A stretch of 64,000 nt of DNA from Linyphia triangularis (Eukaryota; Arthropoda; Arachnida; Araneae; Linyphiidae): NCBI GenBank assembly GCA_963978545.1, contig OZ021722.1, positions 5,398,001 through 5,462,000 on the forward strand, in the 5' to 3' direction. Both the position numbers and the translations under genes were made by a program. Below, in pieces: positions 25,299 through 37,325 of the stretch. The number at the start of each line of letters is the position of its first letter. Position 1 is the first letter of the stretch. Under the pieces are notes generated by a model. That model saw nothing but the letters and a program-made list of their open reading frames with translations. It was not told where the DNA came from and did no database searches.

Positions 25299-25524
25299 CG
25301 TCCTCCTCACAATAGAACCAGAAATTTCTGGAATTACGAGCCGTTTCAGCAACGCCATTGTTATCCTGAAGGCCGTATTTGCTGACTGTGGCAGAACTTC
25401 TTCGAGTTGGATCAACCAAGAATTTATAATCCACGGGAGGGGGGCGCTTGACATTTGAATTTTGGTCCCAGGCCAGTGCCTCTTTCTTGAACTTTGTTTT
25501 GTTCCATTCTACGCATCGTTTGCT
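25299..25524 (-). CDS. Tentative internal exon, product not recognised
   Basis: A GC-richer (near 47%) island of about 226 bp is open on the minus strand. After an AG at the 5' edge it reads SKRCVEWNKTKFKKEALAWD and continues through KRPPPVDYKFLVDPTRRSS, KYGLQDNNGVAETARNSRN and FWFYCEEDG, reaching GACG followed by GTAAAG, a usable 5' splice site at 25299. The composition is varied and protein-like, with no low-complexity bias. Against it, the other two minus frames are also open over much of the stretch, the upstream acceptor has only a weak pyrimidine tract, and I recognise no family. It could be a regulatory island rather than an exon. Confidence 0.3.
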
Positions 25525-25529
25525 CTACT

Positions 25530-25716
25530 TTGAGCACACCCCTCTGCTGGGGAGATCTTTCTTGTTCTTTTCGTGGCACCTGGGGCTCAGTAACAAAAAC
25601 TTAATCACGATGTAAGGTGTTTTTTTATTTTTTTTTTATTTTTTTTTCTCCCTTCCTTGTACTTGAGAAAGCTACGGTGTGATTCATGGAAGGCTTTTTT
25701 TGTGAGGAGCTGTATT
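25530..25716. other. Short unique stretch
   Basis: No feature was seen beyond a T-rich run at 25620-25650. Confidence 0.5.
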
Positions 25717-26160
25717 TCGTGGATTGTGCCCTACGAGTATTATTGTTTTGAAAGGTTTTGCGCTTGAAGACAACTCTTAAATCCTCTGCGTTTGAGTGCC
25801 CTTGTTACGATTCAAAACGAGCGTATGTTATACATGAATAAAATTTGAATGTGAGAAATGTTAAGTAAATGTGATGTATGGTGAGAATTTTTCATTTAAT
25901 GTTTTTTTTTTATTTTTTCCATTTAAGAAATGGTTAATATTAATTTTTTGTTATATCGTGGATTATGCCCTACGAATATTATTTTGAAAGGTTTTGTTCT
26001 TGCAGACAACTCTTAATCCTCTGCGTTTGAGTGTTCTTATTATGATACATAAAGAGTGTATGTTACACATGAATAAAATTGGATTGTGAGAAATGTTAGG
26101 TTAGTGCATTTCCTTTTCATTTCAAGAAATGGACCTAATTATTAGTTTTTTGTTAAACAT
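25717..26160 (+). repeat. Tandem duplication, ~245-bp unit
   Basis: TCGTGGATTGTGCCCTACGA..AAAGGTTTTGCGCTTG..CCTCTGCGTTTGAGTG..ATGAATAAAATTTG at 25717-25860 recurs as TCGTGGATTATGCCCTACGA.. at about 25963-26092, with matching trailing AAGAAATGG segments. There are two diverged copies. Neither is coding. Confidence 0.85.
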
Positions 26161-26397
26161 TTAGTTTAATGATCAGTGTTGATATTTCAAGGATCCCAAT
26201 TTCTATTTTATGAGGACAGCTTGTTTTCTATTTTAAAACGTTCATTGGTTCTTAAAATATTCTGAGAAACCATTAATACATTTTATTTATAGATGTCTTC
26301 AACGTTTTTCGATATGTATGTTGCTTGCTCAGAATTAATAAAAGTTATTGAATAAATTCTGAGTACAAGCTTCAGTTATTTCGCAAAAGTTAAGTAC

Positions 26398-26442
<45 letters not shown>

Positions 26443-28015
26443 TTATTTATTTATTCTTCTGAATTATAATTATTGTTTCAAATTTATTTTTCAAAGATTA
26501 AGTAAAAAAAAAAAAATTCCATGTCTGTTTTATAAAATATTCTTTTATCTAGAATGAAACAGAACAGTTTAAATGAGACCGCTCTTTCAATGCAAAAATT
26601 CTAGAATTTTATGATAGAAAATAATATTGCATACTGTTTTAGTAAAAAATTTCGAGTGTTTCATAGAAAAATAAGTATTTTACCATAGCCTTTCGTGTCT
26701 TATTTTTAAGTTTCCAAATTATTAAATAAACTAATATACTAGTTTTAATCTTTACTGAAAATTGTAACCATTTTGACGATGTCAAAATATGGTCAGTAAA
26801 ACAAAATCATTTCGTATATCATTGTGTTGCTCTCAATTCTTTTAAAAATCTTCTTATTAAGGTATGTATATACAATTGCGATAATTTTCTTTAATTTTTA
26901 TGTTAGAATTTCAAACTTTTTGTTAGTATTTCAGAATTAAAATTGATGCCTTTTTATAAATAAACTTCTTTTCCACTATTTTTTTAATTAGCTAATTGCA
27001 ATTAAAATTGCTAATCGGGACGTTATTCGAACGGACATAAATAATACACTTGTAATTTACTTAGTGGTATTATTATTATTATTTTTTTTTTTTCTTCTAT
27101 TTTTTTTTTTTTTTTTTCTTCTATTTTTTTTTTTTTTTTCAAATAAAAGATATTATATTGATGCGTGTTTCTATAAAGAATTGTGAATTTGGCTTCAATA
27201 TTTATTTAATTATAAGTTTTTAAATAAAAAGTTTTAAAAAATATATAGTTTTTAACAAAAAATTGAGATTAAAATATAAATAAAAATAAAAAATGTGTTT
27301 ATAACAACACATATTAGATTTTTTTATGGAAACATATTCACAACTATTTTCTTCAAAACATAATTAGAATTTTGTAAATCGGACCATTTATAATGAAGTT
27401 ATAACCGTTGGCGTATAGTCATATAACACAAAAATGTCATTCTTCAGAAAACGCGTTTGAAGTTTACTAAACTAATTAATGTGATACAAAACAGGTTCAC
27501 AAATCCCACTGTAATTTAAAAAGTAATTTGAGCCTCAGAAAGAAAATAGTATCATTTTAAAGATAATGAAAACGGGAATATTTTGAAAACAAAAAACTCA
27601 AACTTTAGTTTAATTTCGCAATTCTAATTTTTTATGAATTCCTTAAGACGTCACAAAACAATGCAACAAAAAAGTAGTACTTGAGTTTGCATAAATATAT
27701 AATTATTATGCGATACCATAACACTTAACCGCATATATTTTCAAGACTAACAAGTATTATACTTTCTTTATATGCGAACATATTTTTTTTATTTGCGTTA
27801 TGCAAGATATATAATTTTAGAAGTAACGGGGAACTACAGCCTATTTTTAATTTCCATTTAATTCGGTTTTTTACACAAAAAACTATCAGAAATATGAATA
27901 TGTGGAATATGTGTACTTCTGTTATAAAATTATATATTTAATTGTATTAACTTTAAAATCCCTAAAAATAGCCGAAACATGATGCAATCAAAAACGGTCG
28001 GGACTCATTAAGTGC
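26161..28015. other. AT-rich stretch, no gene seen
   Basis: It contains a T31 run with (GT)5 at about 26400-26442 and a T/TTC-rich tract at 27070-27140. Nothing coding was recognised. Confidence 0.55.
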
Positions 28016-28036
28016 CTGATGGATCCGGATCTGCTC

Positions 28037-28050
28037 TTGCGCATGCGCAA
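28037..28050. promoter_or_regulatory. NRF1-type palindrome
   Basis: TTGCGCATGCGCAA is a perfect 14-bp palindrome containing the NRF1 (Ewg in flies) consensus YGCGCATGCGCR. NRF1 sites commonly mark TATA-less promoters near their start sites. It lies 120 bases upstream of the ATG of the short frame at 28172, so a small promoter is possible. Confidence 0.45.
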
Positions 28051-28171
28051 TCCTGCACTGACTTCGAGATTTCGCTTGTTGATCGTTTCGTTTGGTAATT
28101 TTGAGTATTTGTTAATTATATTTGAGTTGTTTCGTAGTTCCGTGAGATTTGAATTTTGTAGAAATATAAGT

Positions 28172-28408
28172 ATGGAAGCCGGTTTCAGCAAAAGCGATAA
28201 ATTCCTAGTCAGTGTGTATTGTGCTTTACGCTGTCCAATTGGAAATTTTGAAAGATGTCGCCAAGCTGAACTGACATCAAACTACAGGTTTGTTCAAGTT
28301 GGAATGGCACCATATTGGTCGATGACGTGCTTATGCACACTTTGCACAATACAATATTTAAATCGGTTGGACATCTTTTCCAACGAAAATAAGTTATTCA
28401 AAATTTAA
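28172..28408 (+). CDS. Tentative short ORF downstream of NRF1 site
   Basis: A plus-strand frame (open from 28019) has an ATG at 28172 (AAGTATGGAAG) and reads MEAGFSKSDKFLVSVYCALR, then CPIGNFERCRQAELTSNYR and on to a stop at 28408. At 28287 a CAG followed by GTTTGT could act as a 5' splice site, which would make 28172-28287 a first coding exon of 38 codons plus 2 nt. The first part has protein-like codon variety; the part after the possible donor looks less so. The product is not recognised. It may equally be a decayed element or chance frame. Confidence 0.22.
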   Translation: MEAGFSKSDKFLVSVYCALRCPIGNFERCRQAELTSNYRFVQVGMAPYWSMTCLCTLCTIQYLNRLDIFSNENKLFKI

Positions 28409-28566
28409 ATTAAAATTTAAAAATTAAAATTTACTAAAAAGAGGAACACAATCTAGGAAAGTAAAGCAGTAGTGCGAGAAATGTCAGTTAGTTTACAAAT
28501 GGAGACACATAGTACGAAGACACATATTCAGAAAAACGTGAAAAGTTGTTTTTAGTTGATTTAAAA

Positions 28567-28829
28567 CCCATTGACGGTCATGCACGTATATATACGTCTT
28601 GGGATCTCCAGTTTTTCTAGCAATAAACAACATTTTTAAGTTTATAAATAAAATTTAAAATAAGATATATTTTAGATATTTTTATTAGGATGATAGTCTA
28701 CCTATCTAAAACAAAATGAATAATAAATAATTAAAAAAAAATTATGTATTTGAATTAGAAATATAAATTAAAAATTATTGCAGGGAAAACAACTGGGGAA
28801 TTTCTCCCATTCCCATGACCGTCAGTGGG
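28567..28829 (+). mobile_element. MITE M1, copy 2 (TTAA-type)
   Basis: The ends CCCATTGACGGTCATGC and CATGACCGTCAGTGGG are inverted repeats, flanked by TTAAAA on the left and TTAA on the right. The 263-bp interior matches the copies at 15449 (inverted) and 36211 (same orientation) and has no ORF. Confidence 0.85.
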
Positions 28830-28904
28830 TTAAAACTATTTGCAGTCGGTTTAAATCAAGAAGGAAAATGCAGTAATTCCCTATTGTTCAAAGCTCAATG
28901 AAAA

Positions 28905-28908
<4 letters not shown>

Positions 28909-28965
<57 letters not shown>
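28909..28965. repeat. (AT)n microsatellite
   Basis: About 28 uninterrupted AT units. The YIYI frame across it is spurious. Confidence 0.97.
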
Positions 28966-28970
<5 letters not shown>

Positions 28971-30289
28971 TAAATTTATTTTTAATATAACAAAGCATAA
29001 GCTGGGGGGGGGGAGGGGGTATCCACAGTATTCTAATAAATATACAAGCAAACACAATTTTCTGTCCAAACTTTAACTCTATTAGTTTGAGAGATGAGGT
29101 AGGGTATTTATAAGTTTTCTTCTCCTAAAACTTTGGAATTCCCGAAAGAGTTTTGCTGGAAAACACCAGCTAAATGAGTTTTCATATTTTTTTTCACTTA
29201 CAAAAGAAAGAAAAAAAGCGAACAATACACAGTTTCATATTCTTACATAATTAAAAAGATAAAGCCGAGTTGAAGAAGTAAAAGAAGAAAAAAAAAAGAT
29301 GATGTATAATGAAAGAGAAAAAACCACTCACGGACAGGAAAACCAACAACTAAACACTATTTTTAAAAGTCATGAAGGCAACATAATTAAAGAACAGGGG
29401 GAAAAAAGTGTTCCAGTAGCTGCATTTTAGAATAAAAATGAACTCGAATTCGAGCAAGTAAGTGCTCTCTAGTCTGCCTCAGTACCTCTAGCATAAAAAT
29501 ATTTACTTAATAATTTTTTCGCTTTTGGATTGTACCCAAATATTTGTCCTTGAACTGCTGAGACAGTAGGATAGTAAATAAAAAATACAAAGTATTTTTT
29601 TTTTATTATTATTTTACAATTTATTTGTTTTTAAAAACTCTTTGTTCATTGCTTGAATATAATTTCGAAGAATAAACTACTACTAGTCCATAAAAACTGT
29701 TACAATTTTTTTATGTGTATATTTCAGGAATATTTTTCATTTATGATTGAGTTTTAAATCTTTGTTTACTCCGTTTATTTGATTATTCGAATGAAATTTT
29801 TTAGAAGAATACCGATTTAATTTTTGAGTACATACTAAATAACTATTTGGAGTGCCTAATTATATTTAACCTTATATTTAAATGAAAATTTATCTCCTAT
29901 ATGCTTAATTTGAATCGAATTGAAAATACTTTTCATTAAACAGAATAAAGTGTTATAATTATGTTATAACACTATAACAATTATGTTATAACTGGTTGTA
30001 ATAATGTTATATTATAATTTTTTTTATTACATCGCGTTTAAAAAAGTATTGAAATATTTACTTCAGGTTAACTCTAACACGCTCTGTTACATTTTACAAA
30101 GTTGCAATGTTACTCTACAACATATTGGAGAGGACCATCAGGATCTTAAAAGTTGTTTAAATCAGAGATCATAGTTAATTACAAAACTCCCTTTTGTGTA
30201 TTTTAATAGTTTATTTTTCTATTTTTTAACAACTTTGAAATAAAAAATATGCCTCATGTAGACTTCTTTTTTTTTAAAATCCCTTACCT
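28966..30289. other. AT-rich stretch, no gene seen
   Basis: It contains a G-run near 29003-29017 and purine-rich DNA at 29190-29410. No gene or element was recognised. Confidence 0.55.
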
Positions 30290-31090
30290 TAACTTTTAAT
30301 CTGTTTATTATTTGTATGTGTGTGGCTGCTGGGAAATTCCGAGGAAGCCTAATTAACCCATTTACCGTCCTCTGATCGGATTGAAACTTGGCAAATTGAT
30401 TCGATGTCGATGACAATGCATTCTATCAAGTTTTTTGGGGACTTTCACTGTCACTAAGATGTAGCCTTTACCAACGTTTTCTATTATTGTTTTGGAATAC
30501 AAATAAATCTCTTTTTAACCGATCATTGTTGAAACTCTTTTCTGTTTCCAAAATTAATTTAATCAAAATTTAAAAAAAAAAAAAAAAAAAAGAATTATTG
30601 GGAGTGAATGCCTAAATTTATTATGGAGTGAGGTCCAGTGAATTCAACGTTGCGTTATGTAATAACGCTGCGAATGAAAGAATTTCAACCGATTATTCTT
30701 GAAACTCTTTTCTATTGCCAAAGTTGTTTTAATCTGAATAAATATGATATTTGGTCGTGTGAATGTATAAACTCCTATTCATTTTCAATAAGTTGGTTGG
30801 TTGTATTCAGATTATCTGGCACCGTCAGCAACACGAGGGCTATAATGCGCCGAAACATTCGTCATTAGACAAGCCAACATACATTTACAAACACCCATGC
30901 CTAACACGGGACTCGGAACCAGCAACCTCGCGGTCTAGAAGCTAGCCCTCTAACCACTATACCGTTTGGTCGGCGTCATTTTCAATAAATAAATTTTGAA
31001 ACGTGGTTTGCCTCATATTTTGCCAATAAAGATGTTTTTAATATTGGAAATTAGATGCAAGCACACCCTGACACAACAGAATCGGCGTTA
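30290..31090 (+). repeat. Dispersed repeat family Y, host of a SINE
   Basis: Blocks GAAACTTGGCAAATTGATTC, GATGTCGATGACAATGCATT, CTATCAAGTTTTTTGGGG, AACCGATTATTCTTGAAACTC and TTTTGAAACGTGGTTTGCC match 43690-43960 (same strand) and 48190-48640 (opposite strand). The SINE at 30792-30975 interrupts the repeat. There is no intact ORF and the class is unknown. Confidence 0.7.
30792..30975 (-). mobile_element. tRNA-derived SINE, family B, copy 2
   Basis: On the minus strand it has TATAGTGGTTAGAGGGC (A box) and GCTGGTTCCGAGTCCC (B box, one inserted base), then the same body as the copy at 23096, ending in a CCAACCAAC-type tail. A 13-bp direct target-site duplication TCATTTTCAATAA (30779-30791 and 30976-30988) brackets the element inside family Y. 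The SINE insertion is therefore younger than the repeat it sits in. Confidence 0.95.
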
Positions 31091-31546
31091 TGTCAAAAAA
31101 ATTTCAATGCATAAAAACGATTTATATTGAAAACTTTATTTTTTATAGGTTAATATATTTCTAAGTTGTGTTTCGTGTGTTTAATGTCGATTTTATATCT
31201 CTTCCTGACACCCACAATCGAATATCAATGTGCGCTTATTTCCACTTTGCTTTTATAAACTCTTAACAATATATTCTTTTTTTAATATATATCAGTTTTT
31301 AGTATACCACAACAGTATAGGAAACTCATTCTGTGAGAGAGATAAGTTAAACTTTCTTTTCCTAGACTAGTTGCCGCCCGTGCAGTACAGCCAGTGCAGC
31401 CGGGAAGCTTCTGACTTTTATTAGTTCCAAAACTAAAATTATATATTTTACAATTTTTTGAAATGAAGATCCCCAATTTCTGTGGAAAATGTAAAAAAAA
31501 AAAAAATTGCAAACTTTGTTCCCTCAATATTCAATATTAACCCAAG
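31091..31546. other. Unique stretch beside candidate exon
   Basis: Mostly AT-rich, with a GC-richer patch GCAGTACAGCCAGTGCAGCC near 31381. On the minus strand AATAAA occurs at about 31418, 130 bases past the stop of the candidate terminal exon, where a polyadenylation signal could lie. Confidence 0.4.
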
Positions 31547-31764
31547 CTAGTGATCTTCCTCCAAACAGCATCCGTGTGTCCCCTTGAACAGGGTTTCGGC
31601 AGCGACGTTGCCATGGTAACCGATAGAACCCAACAGATGCTTTCCCTCCACGTAATGTATTGGCGTGTCTGCCAGTGAGCCTTTTTCAAACTTCGGCTGA
31701 CCCTGAGAATTCGGTGAACTGATTGGTCGAACATTTGCGTGGGTAGGGGAAAATGAGAGCGAAC
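31547..31764 (-). CDS. Candidate 3'-terminal coding exon, product not recognised
   Basis: The minus strand has a plausible 3' splice site (GTATTTTTAG, exon from 31764; a second possible acceptor is ATCAG further in). An open frame of about 71 codons follows and ends at TAG (31549-31547). The protein reads GSLSFSPTHANVRPISSPNS, continues through QGQPKFEKGSLADTPIHYVE and GKHLLGSIGYHGNVAAETL, and ends FKGTHGCCLEEDH. Base composition rises to about half GC in DNA otherwise near 30%. Codon use is varied and there is no low-complexity content, which sets it apart from the spurious frames elsewhere. AATAAA follows about 130 bases downstream on the minus strand. I do not recognise the family and no upstream exon is assigned. 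A GC-rich regulatory element with an X-box is the alternative. Confidence 0.42.
31607..31620. promoter_or_regulatory. Perfect RFX X-box motif
   Basis: GTTGCCATGGTAAC matches the full palindromic X-box consensus bound by RFX factors, which in animals regulate ciliary genes. It lies inside the candidate coding exon (31547-31764), where the same bases would encode Gly-Tyr-His-Gly-Asn. Either the island is regulatory or the match is a by-product of coding sequence. Confidence 0.4.
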
Positions 31765-32575
31765 CTAAAAATACGTTCAAACTTCATTTTGAAACATGGA
31801 GCCTCTTTATGACAAAGTGTGCCGTATTGTTTGAAACTTGTTTTAGGAGATGGAAAGAAAATGATGAACGCCAACTACTTAAAGAAGATAGACAGACATC
31901 AAAACTGTCCTCTATTCATAAAAAAAAAAGGGGGGGGGGGATACGTCTCAGCATGGTCGTAAGTTACAGTTATCTTATTATGTGTTTTTTCTCGTGTTTT
32001 TACTTACAAAAAAAAATGTTTTGTTAATCACCATCACACGAGCATTTAAAGCACTCGTGAATTTAACAAAAAGGTAGCTCTCTGAATAAACACTTCAGGC
32101 AATCACTCAACAAAGCAGTATTGTTTTTAAGTAAACAAGAACTTAAATTTAGAAGCCAAAACGAGCGATAACGTTTTTTAATTAAAACTACACAGAATTT
32201 ATCTTATTGTATAATGTTATGTTATAAATGTTATTATTTTGTACAAATTGAAACGAATTTCGATTTGAGTATCAAAAAATTTGCGTTCATTAATGATTGG
32301 TGAAAGTGTGTGGGGGCTGGAGGGAGGGAAGTCACAGGTTTCCAGCTGCAGTAACATTTTCGACCACTGGCCGCCACTGTGCTAGACTATGGACCCAACA
32401 AAAAATAATTTCTTATGTAAATAATATATATCATTTCCTCAATTTAAGTATTTAAAAAATTTAAATAGAAGTTAAAAATTTGCAATGTATTTTTTCTCTT
32501 TTTTTTTAATTTTTCAAATCCCTTAACAACGAAAAGCATGTCAATTGTCACACAGTTTGATAAAAAAAAGTACGC
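31765..32575. other. Unique and AT-rich stretch
   Basis: No gene was recognised. A G-run lies at about 31931-31940. A patch at 32330-32390 (CCACTGGCCGCCACTGTGC) may belong to the hAT-like remnants at 32578. Confidence 0.45.
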
Positions 32576-32577
32576 AA

Positions 32578-32643
32578 AGTTGAGAACCACTGTATTGTAA
32601 CATCATATTGTTACGATAATACATTATAGTGGCTCTCAATTTG
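32578..32643. mobile_element. Back-to-back hAT-like terminal ends
   Basis: AGTTGAGAACCACTG on the left and TAGTGGCTCTCAATTT on the right form an inverted repeat around a short centre. CAGTGGTTCTCAAC is the classic terminal inverted repeat of many hAT elements, here pointing outward from each other as if two element ends abut. The inner part (TGTAACA and TGTTAC) is also inverted. No transposase was seen. Confidence 0.4.
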
Positions 32644-33544
32644 TGCTTAAACTGCATTATTTTCTCCTTTAGCGGTCATTTTGAAAGGTTCTTTACACCT
32701 CTATTTTACGTTAACAATCGTAGGAATCTGGTAGCTCACATCTGCTTTTAGTGTAACTTGGTGCTTTCATGCACTTAAAAACACGTGCAAAAGTAACATT
32801 CAAGTAACAAGCGAGCTAGTTATGTCTGATACCATAGATAGGGTAAATAAATATTGTTTAAAATTTGAATATTACTACACAATGCAAGAACAAAAATGCA
32901 TCTTAATTTTTTTTTTTTTTTTTTTTTTTTTTATCTCCAGATACACCATACCTAAGGAGCACAGCAATATTTGCCAATCCCGTCCGAAACTCGAGCTTCA
33001 TTCCAAAATACACGATTTGATTTTTTTTTTTTTAACAGTAAACCCATGTCAAAGTCATCATAAAATATTTTTGTTTATCCCCTCCGCTCTTTTTTTATAA
33101 AATTATATTTCAATCTTTATACTCTGCATCAACATTTCAAAACTTCTGGTCAATTTTGTCCAGCACTGTGCGAGATTGGCCTGGATCCGTAACAACGGCC
33201 AGTCTACAACGATTCATTGTCGAGCGTTAATGGCCAGCGTATTTGTGCTACTAGGGTAGACGTATGATTAGTTTTGTGGTTCCTTATTATATTTATATTG
33301 AACTTTCATCTTCTAATAAAAGTAATATCTTTATTTCTATATAATTTATTTGATCTAAAATATAATTAATTTAATAGTGGATGTTTCTAAAGATGAAAAG
33401 ACATATTCCATGCTCAATAGATCTTACAGAAATTTTATTGGGCAATATTGTTATACAAATTTTCTGTATATAGTTGTAAATAGTGACGTATTTGTTTAAA
33501 GTTCTATTGTATTTTATTTTATCGTATTTTATTTGTTAACAGCG
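32644..33544. other. AT-rich stretch, no gene seen
   Basis: It contains T-runs at 32909-32930 and 33020-33032 and a GC-richer patch at 33165-33260 with GGCCTGG, CGGCCAG and GGCCAGCG motifs of unknown meaning. Confidence 0.45.
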
Positions 33545-33564
33545 AAAATACAAGTTAGAAAAAA

Positions 33565-33735
33565 TGTGGCAACACCTAAAGCAATCGAGAAATTTCGAAA
33601 TGTTTCTATTACTTGACCAGTTTGCTGGACATTACGAGAAAGTTCTCACGCGCCCCTATAAATACAAGACCGCAGATCGGGAAGGATCAGTTTAACTTCG
33701 GATGGCGATTTGAAAAAAACTGAACGCTTCGTTTC
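33565..33735 (+). promoter_or_regulatory. TATA+Inr core promoter with HSE-like sites
   Basis: CCCCTATAAATAC (TATA box starting at 33657) is followed by GATCAGTTT, an arthropod-type initiator (TCAGTT) with its A at 33689, about 32 bases from the first T of the TATA box. Upstream are GAAATTTCGAAATGTTTC (33588-33605) and GAGAAAGTTCTC (33636-33647), arranged as inverted nGAAn units like heat-shock elements. The block begins TGTGGCAACACC, so it could also be the U3/R start of a solo LTR. What it drives is unknown: a tetranucleotide array begins within 50 bases. Confidence 0.5.
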
Positions 33736-33736
33736 T

Positions 33737-35387
<1,651 letters not shown>

Positions 35388-35622
35388 TTATACATTTAAG
35401 TGCTCAACACAGCCAATTACCATCTCGCAATTTTGAACTAGGTCTGATAAAGATGTCGACTTCTGAGCAAGCAACCTTTCTCTTCACCCCGACCACTCCA
35501 ACGAGAGTAAATTTGAAGCCATTACTGATTTAATGTGTGCCACCCCAATTGCGACGTGAAACCGAACCCGTGACCCTTCAAAAGCTCGCTGCTTCAACTC
35601 ACCACACCTGAGCCAACGGTGA
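35388..35622 (-). mobile_element. tRNA-derived SINE, family C
   Basis: On the minus strand GTTGGCTCAGGTGTGGTGAG resembles a tRNA A-box region and CACGGGTTCGGTTTCACG a B box at normal spacing. A tRNA-unrelated body follows and ends in AAATGTATAAATAATGTG and a TAATAAATAAGC-type A/T-rich tail. It is a single copy in this window with a different body from families A and B. No target-site duplication was identified, so boundaries are approximate. Confidence 0.6.
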
Positions 35623-36205
35623 AAAATGTCAATTACGACTTAAATAACAAGAGGAAAAATCAGATAGTTAAAATAACAGTAAGAATAATCGAGGTACATA
35701 TATTCTAATATTTGAATAAAAATTTATTTTCGATTTCTGGTTTTTACATTTTTAACAAAAAAAATCATAGTTAAAAATTGTAAATTGAATTAGGTTGGAA
35801 ATTCAGCTACCTATATAATCACATTAGACTTAATTTTTGTTGCCATTATGTAATTTAGACACGTGTTTTGAAAAGATTTTTTTCCCTAATATTTTGGTGT
35901 ATTTAGAGTATTATACCCTAAGAAAGAATTAACTTCAGAATGGGTACCAATCTTTTTTCTTTCTTTCTTTTTTTATCTATCTCCCCCCCCCCCCACCTTT
36001 TTTTTTTTTTTCTTTTTTTTTTTTTTCTTTTTTTTTTTTTTCAACTTATGATGTTCCCTTAGTTTTATTCTACGATACATCATTCTCATTAACATGAAAG
36101 CAATTAAGTGTTTTACATTCCGGGAAGAAAATACTTTTTTTCTAATGAGTGTTAGAGAAATACAAAACTCTTTTAATGAGCCTACACGTGCCAATATATA
36201 GTTTT
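35623..36205. other. AT-rich stretch with pyrimidine run
   Basis: A C/T-run of about 60 bases lies at 35983-36042. No gene was recognised. Confidence 0.5.
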
Positions 36206-36210
36206 TTTAA

Positions 36211-36477
36211 CCCTCTGACGGTCATGCACGTATATATATATATCATTTGATTCCCAGTTTTTCCAACAATACACAACATTTTTAAATTTATAAATAAAAT
36301 TTAAAATAAAATGTTTTTAAATATTTTTATTAGAATGATAGTTTGCAACCTATCTAAAACAAAATAAATTAAAATAATTTTTAAAAAAAATATGTATTTG
36401 AATTAGAAATATAATTTAAAAATTATTGCAGGAAAAACAACTGTAGAATTTCGCCCATTCCTATGACCGTCAGTGGG
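36211..36477 (+). mobile_element. MITE M1, copy 3 (TTAA-type)
   Basis: The ends CCCTCTGACGGTCATGC and CTATGACCGTCAGTGGG are inverted, with perfect TTAA on both sides (36207-36210 and 36478-36481). This is the cleanest of the three copies for its target duplication. The interior matches the other copies; the terminal TA stretch has lengthened to TATATATATATATATC. Confidence 0.88.
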
Positions 36478-36940
36478 TTAAACATGGGAAATGACAAAGA
36501 ATTTGTAATCGAAAATTTTACAGAAATACAATGCCTATCTTAGCTGCTGTAATAAATAGTGAAACCTTATATATAGTGTTTAGAGTACAAGGAAATGGAA
36601 TGCAGTTGAAGCATGACTTGGAATCAGATGAATCGAAATTGATTAATTTGATAATGTTCGTTAAGCTTTTATTCTTCAAGTCTGTGAGCGATTACCAAAT
36701 AGGCTGCTGGCTATGAACTCTGGGTTTCTCTTTTCTTCCCTTTTTTATAGGGAGAGAGGGGGGGGGGGGGGGTAGCGAAAACAGAAATTTAATCAGAACT
36801 TTGTTTAATGTTTCGCAAAAAATAAAATAAAAAGTTTTACTCAAGATTTACATGTGACGAAACTTTGAATTTATGGAACACATTTTTAAAACTGAATTAT
36901 AATTTTTAGTTATTATTTAAAAAAAAAAATAATAATAATA

Positions 36941-37099
<159 letters not shown>

Positions 37100-37149
37100 C
37101 GCTATTTTAGTTCTTTTGAGAAAACAGGTTAATATTACATTATTACCAA

Positions 37150-37325
37150 ATCTTCGTTAGTTTAAAATTCAATGTTATTAAATTCAATTCAAAATTGTAA
37201 AATTCATTTCAAAATTAATAAATTCAATTCAAAATTATTAAATTCAATTCAAAATTATTAAATTCAATTCAAAATTATTAATTTCAATTCAAAATTATTA
37301 AATTTAGTTCAAAACTATTAAAAGT
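37150..37325 (+). repeat. 20-bp minisatellite
   Basis: About seven copies of AAATTCAATTCAAAATTATT with few substitutions. Confidence 0.93.
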
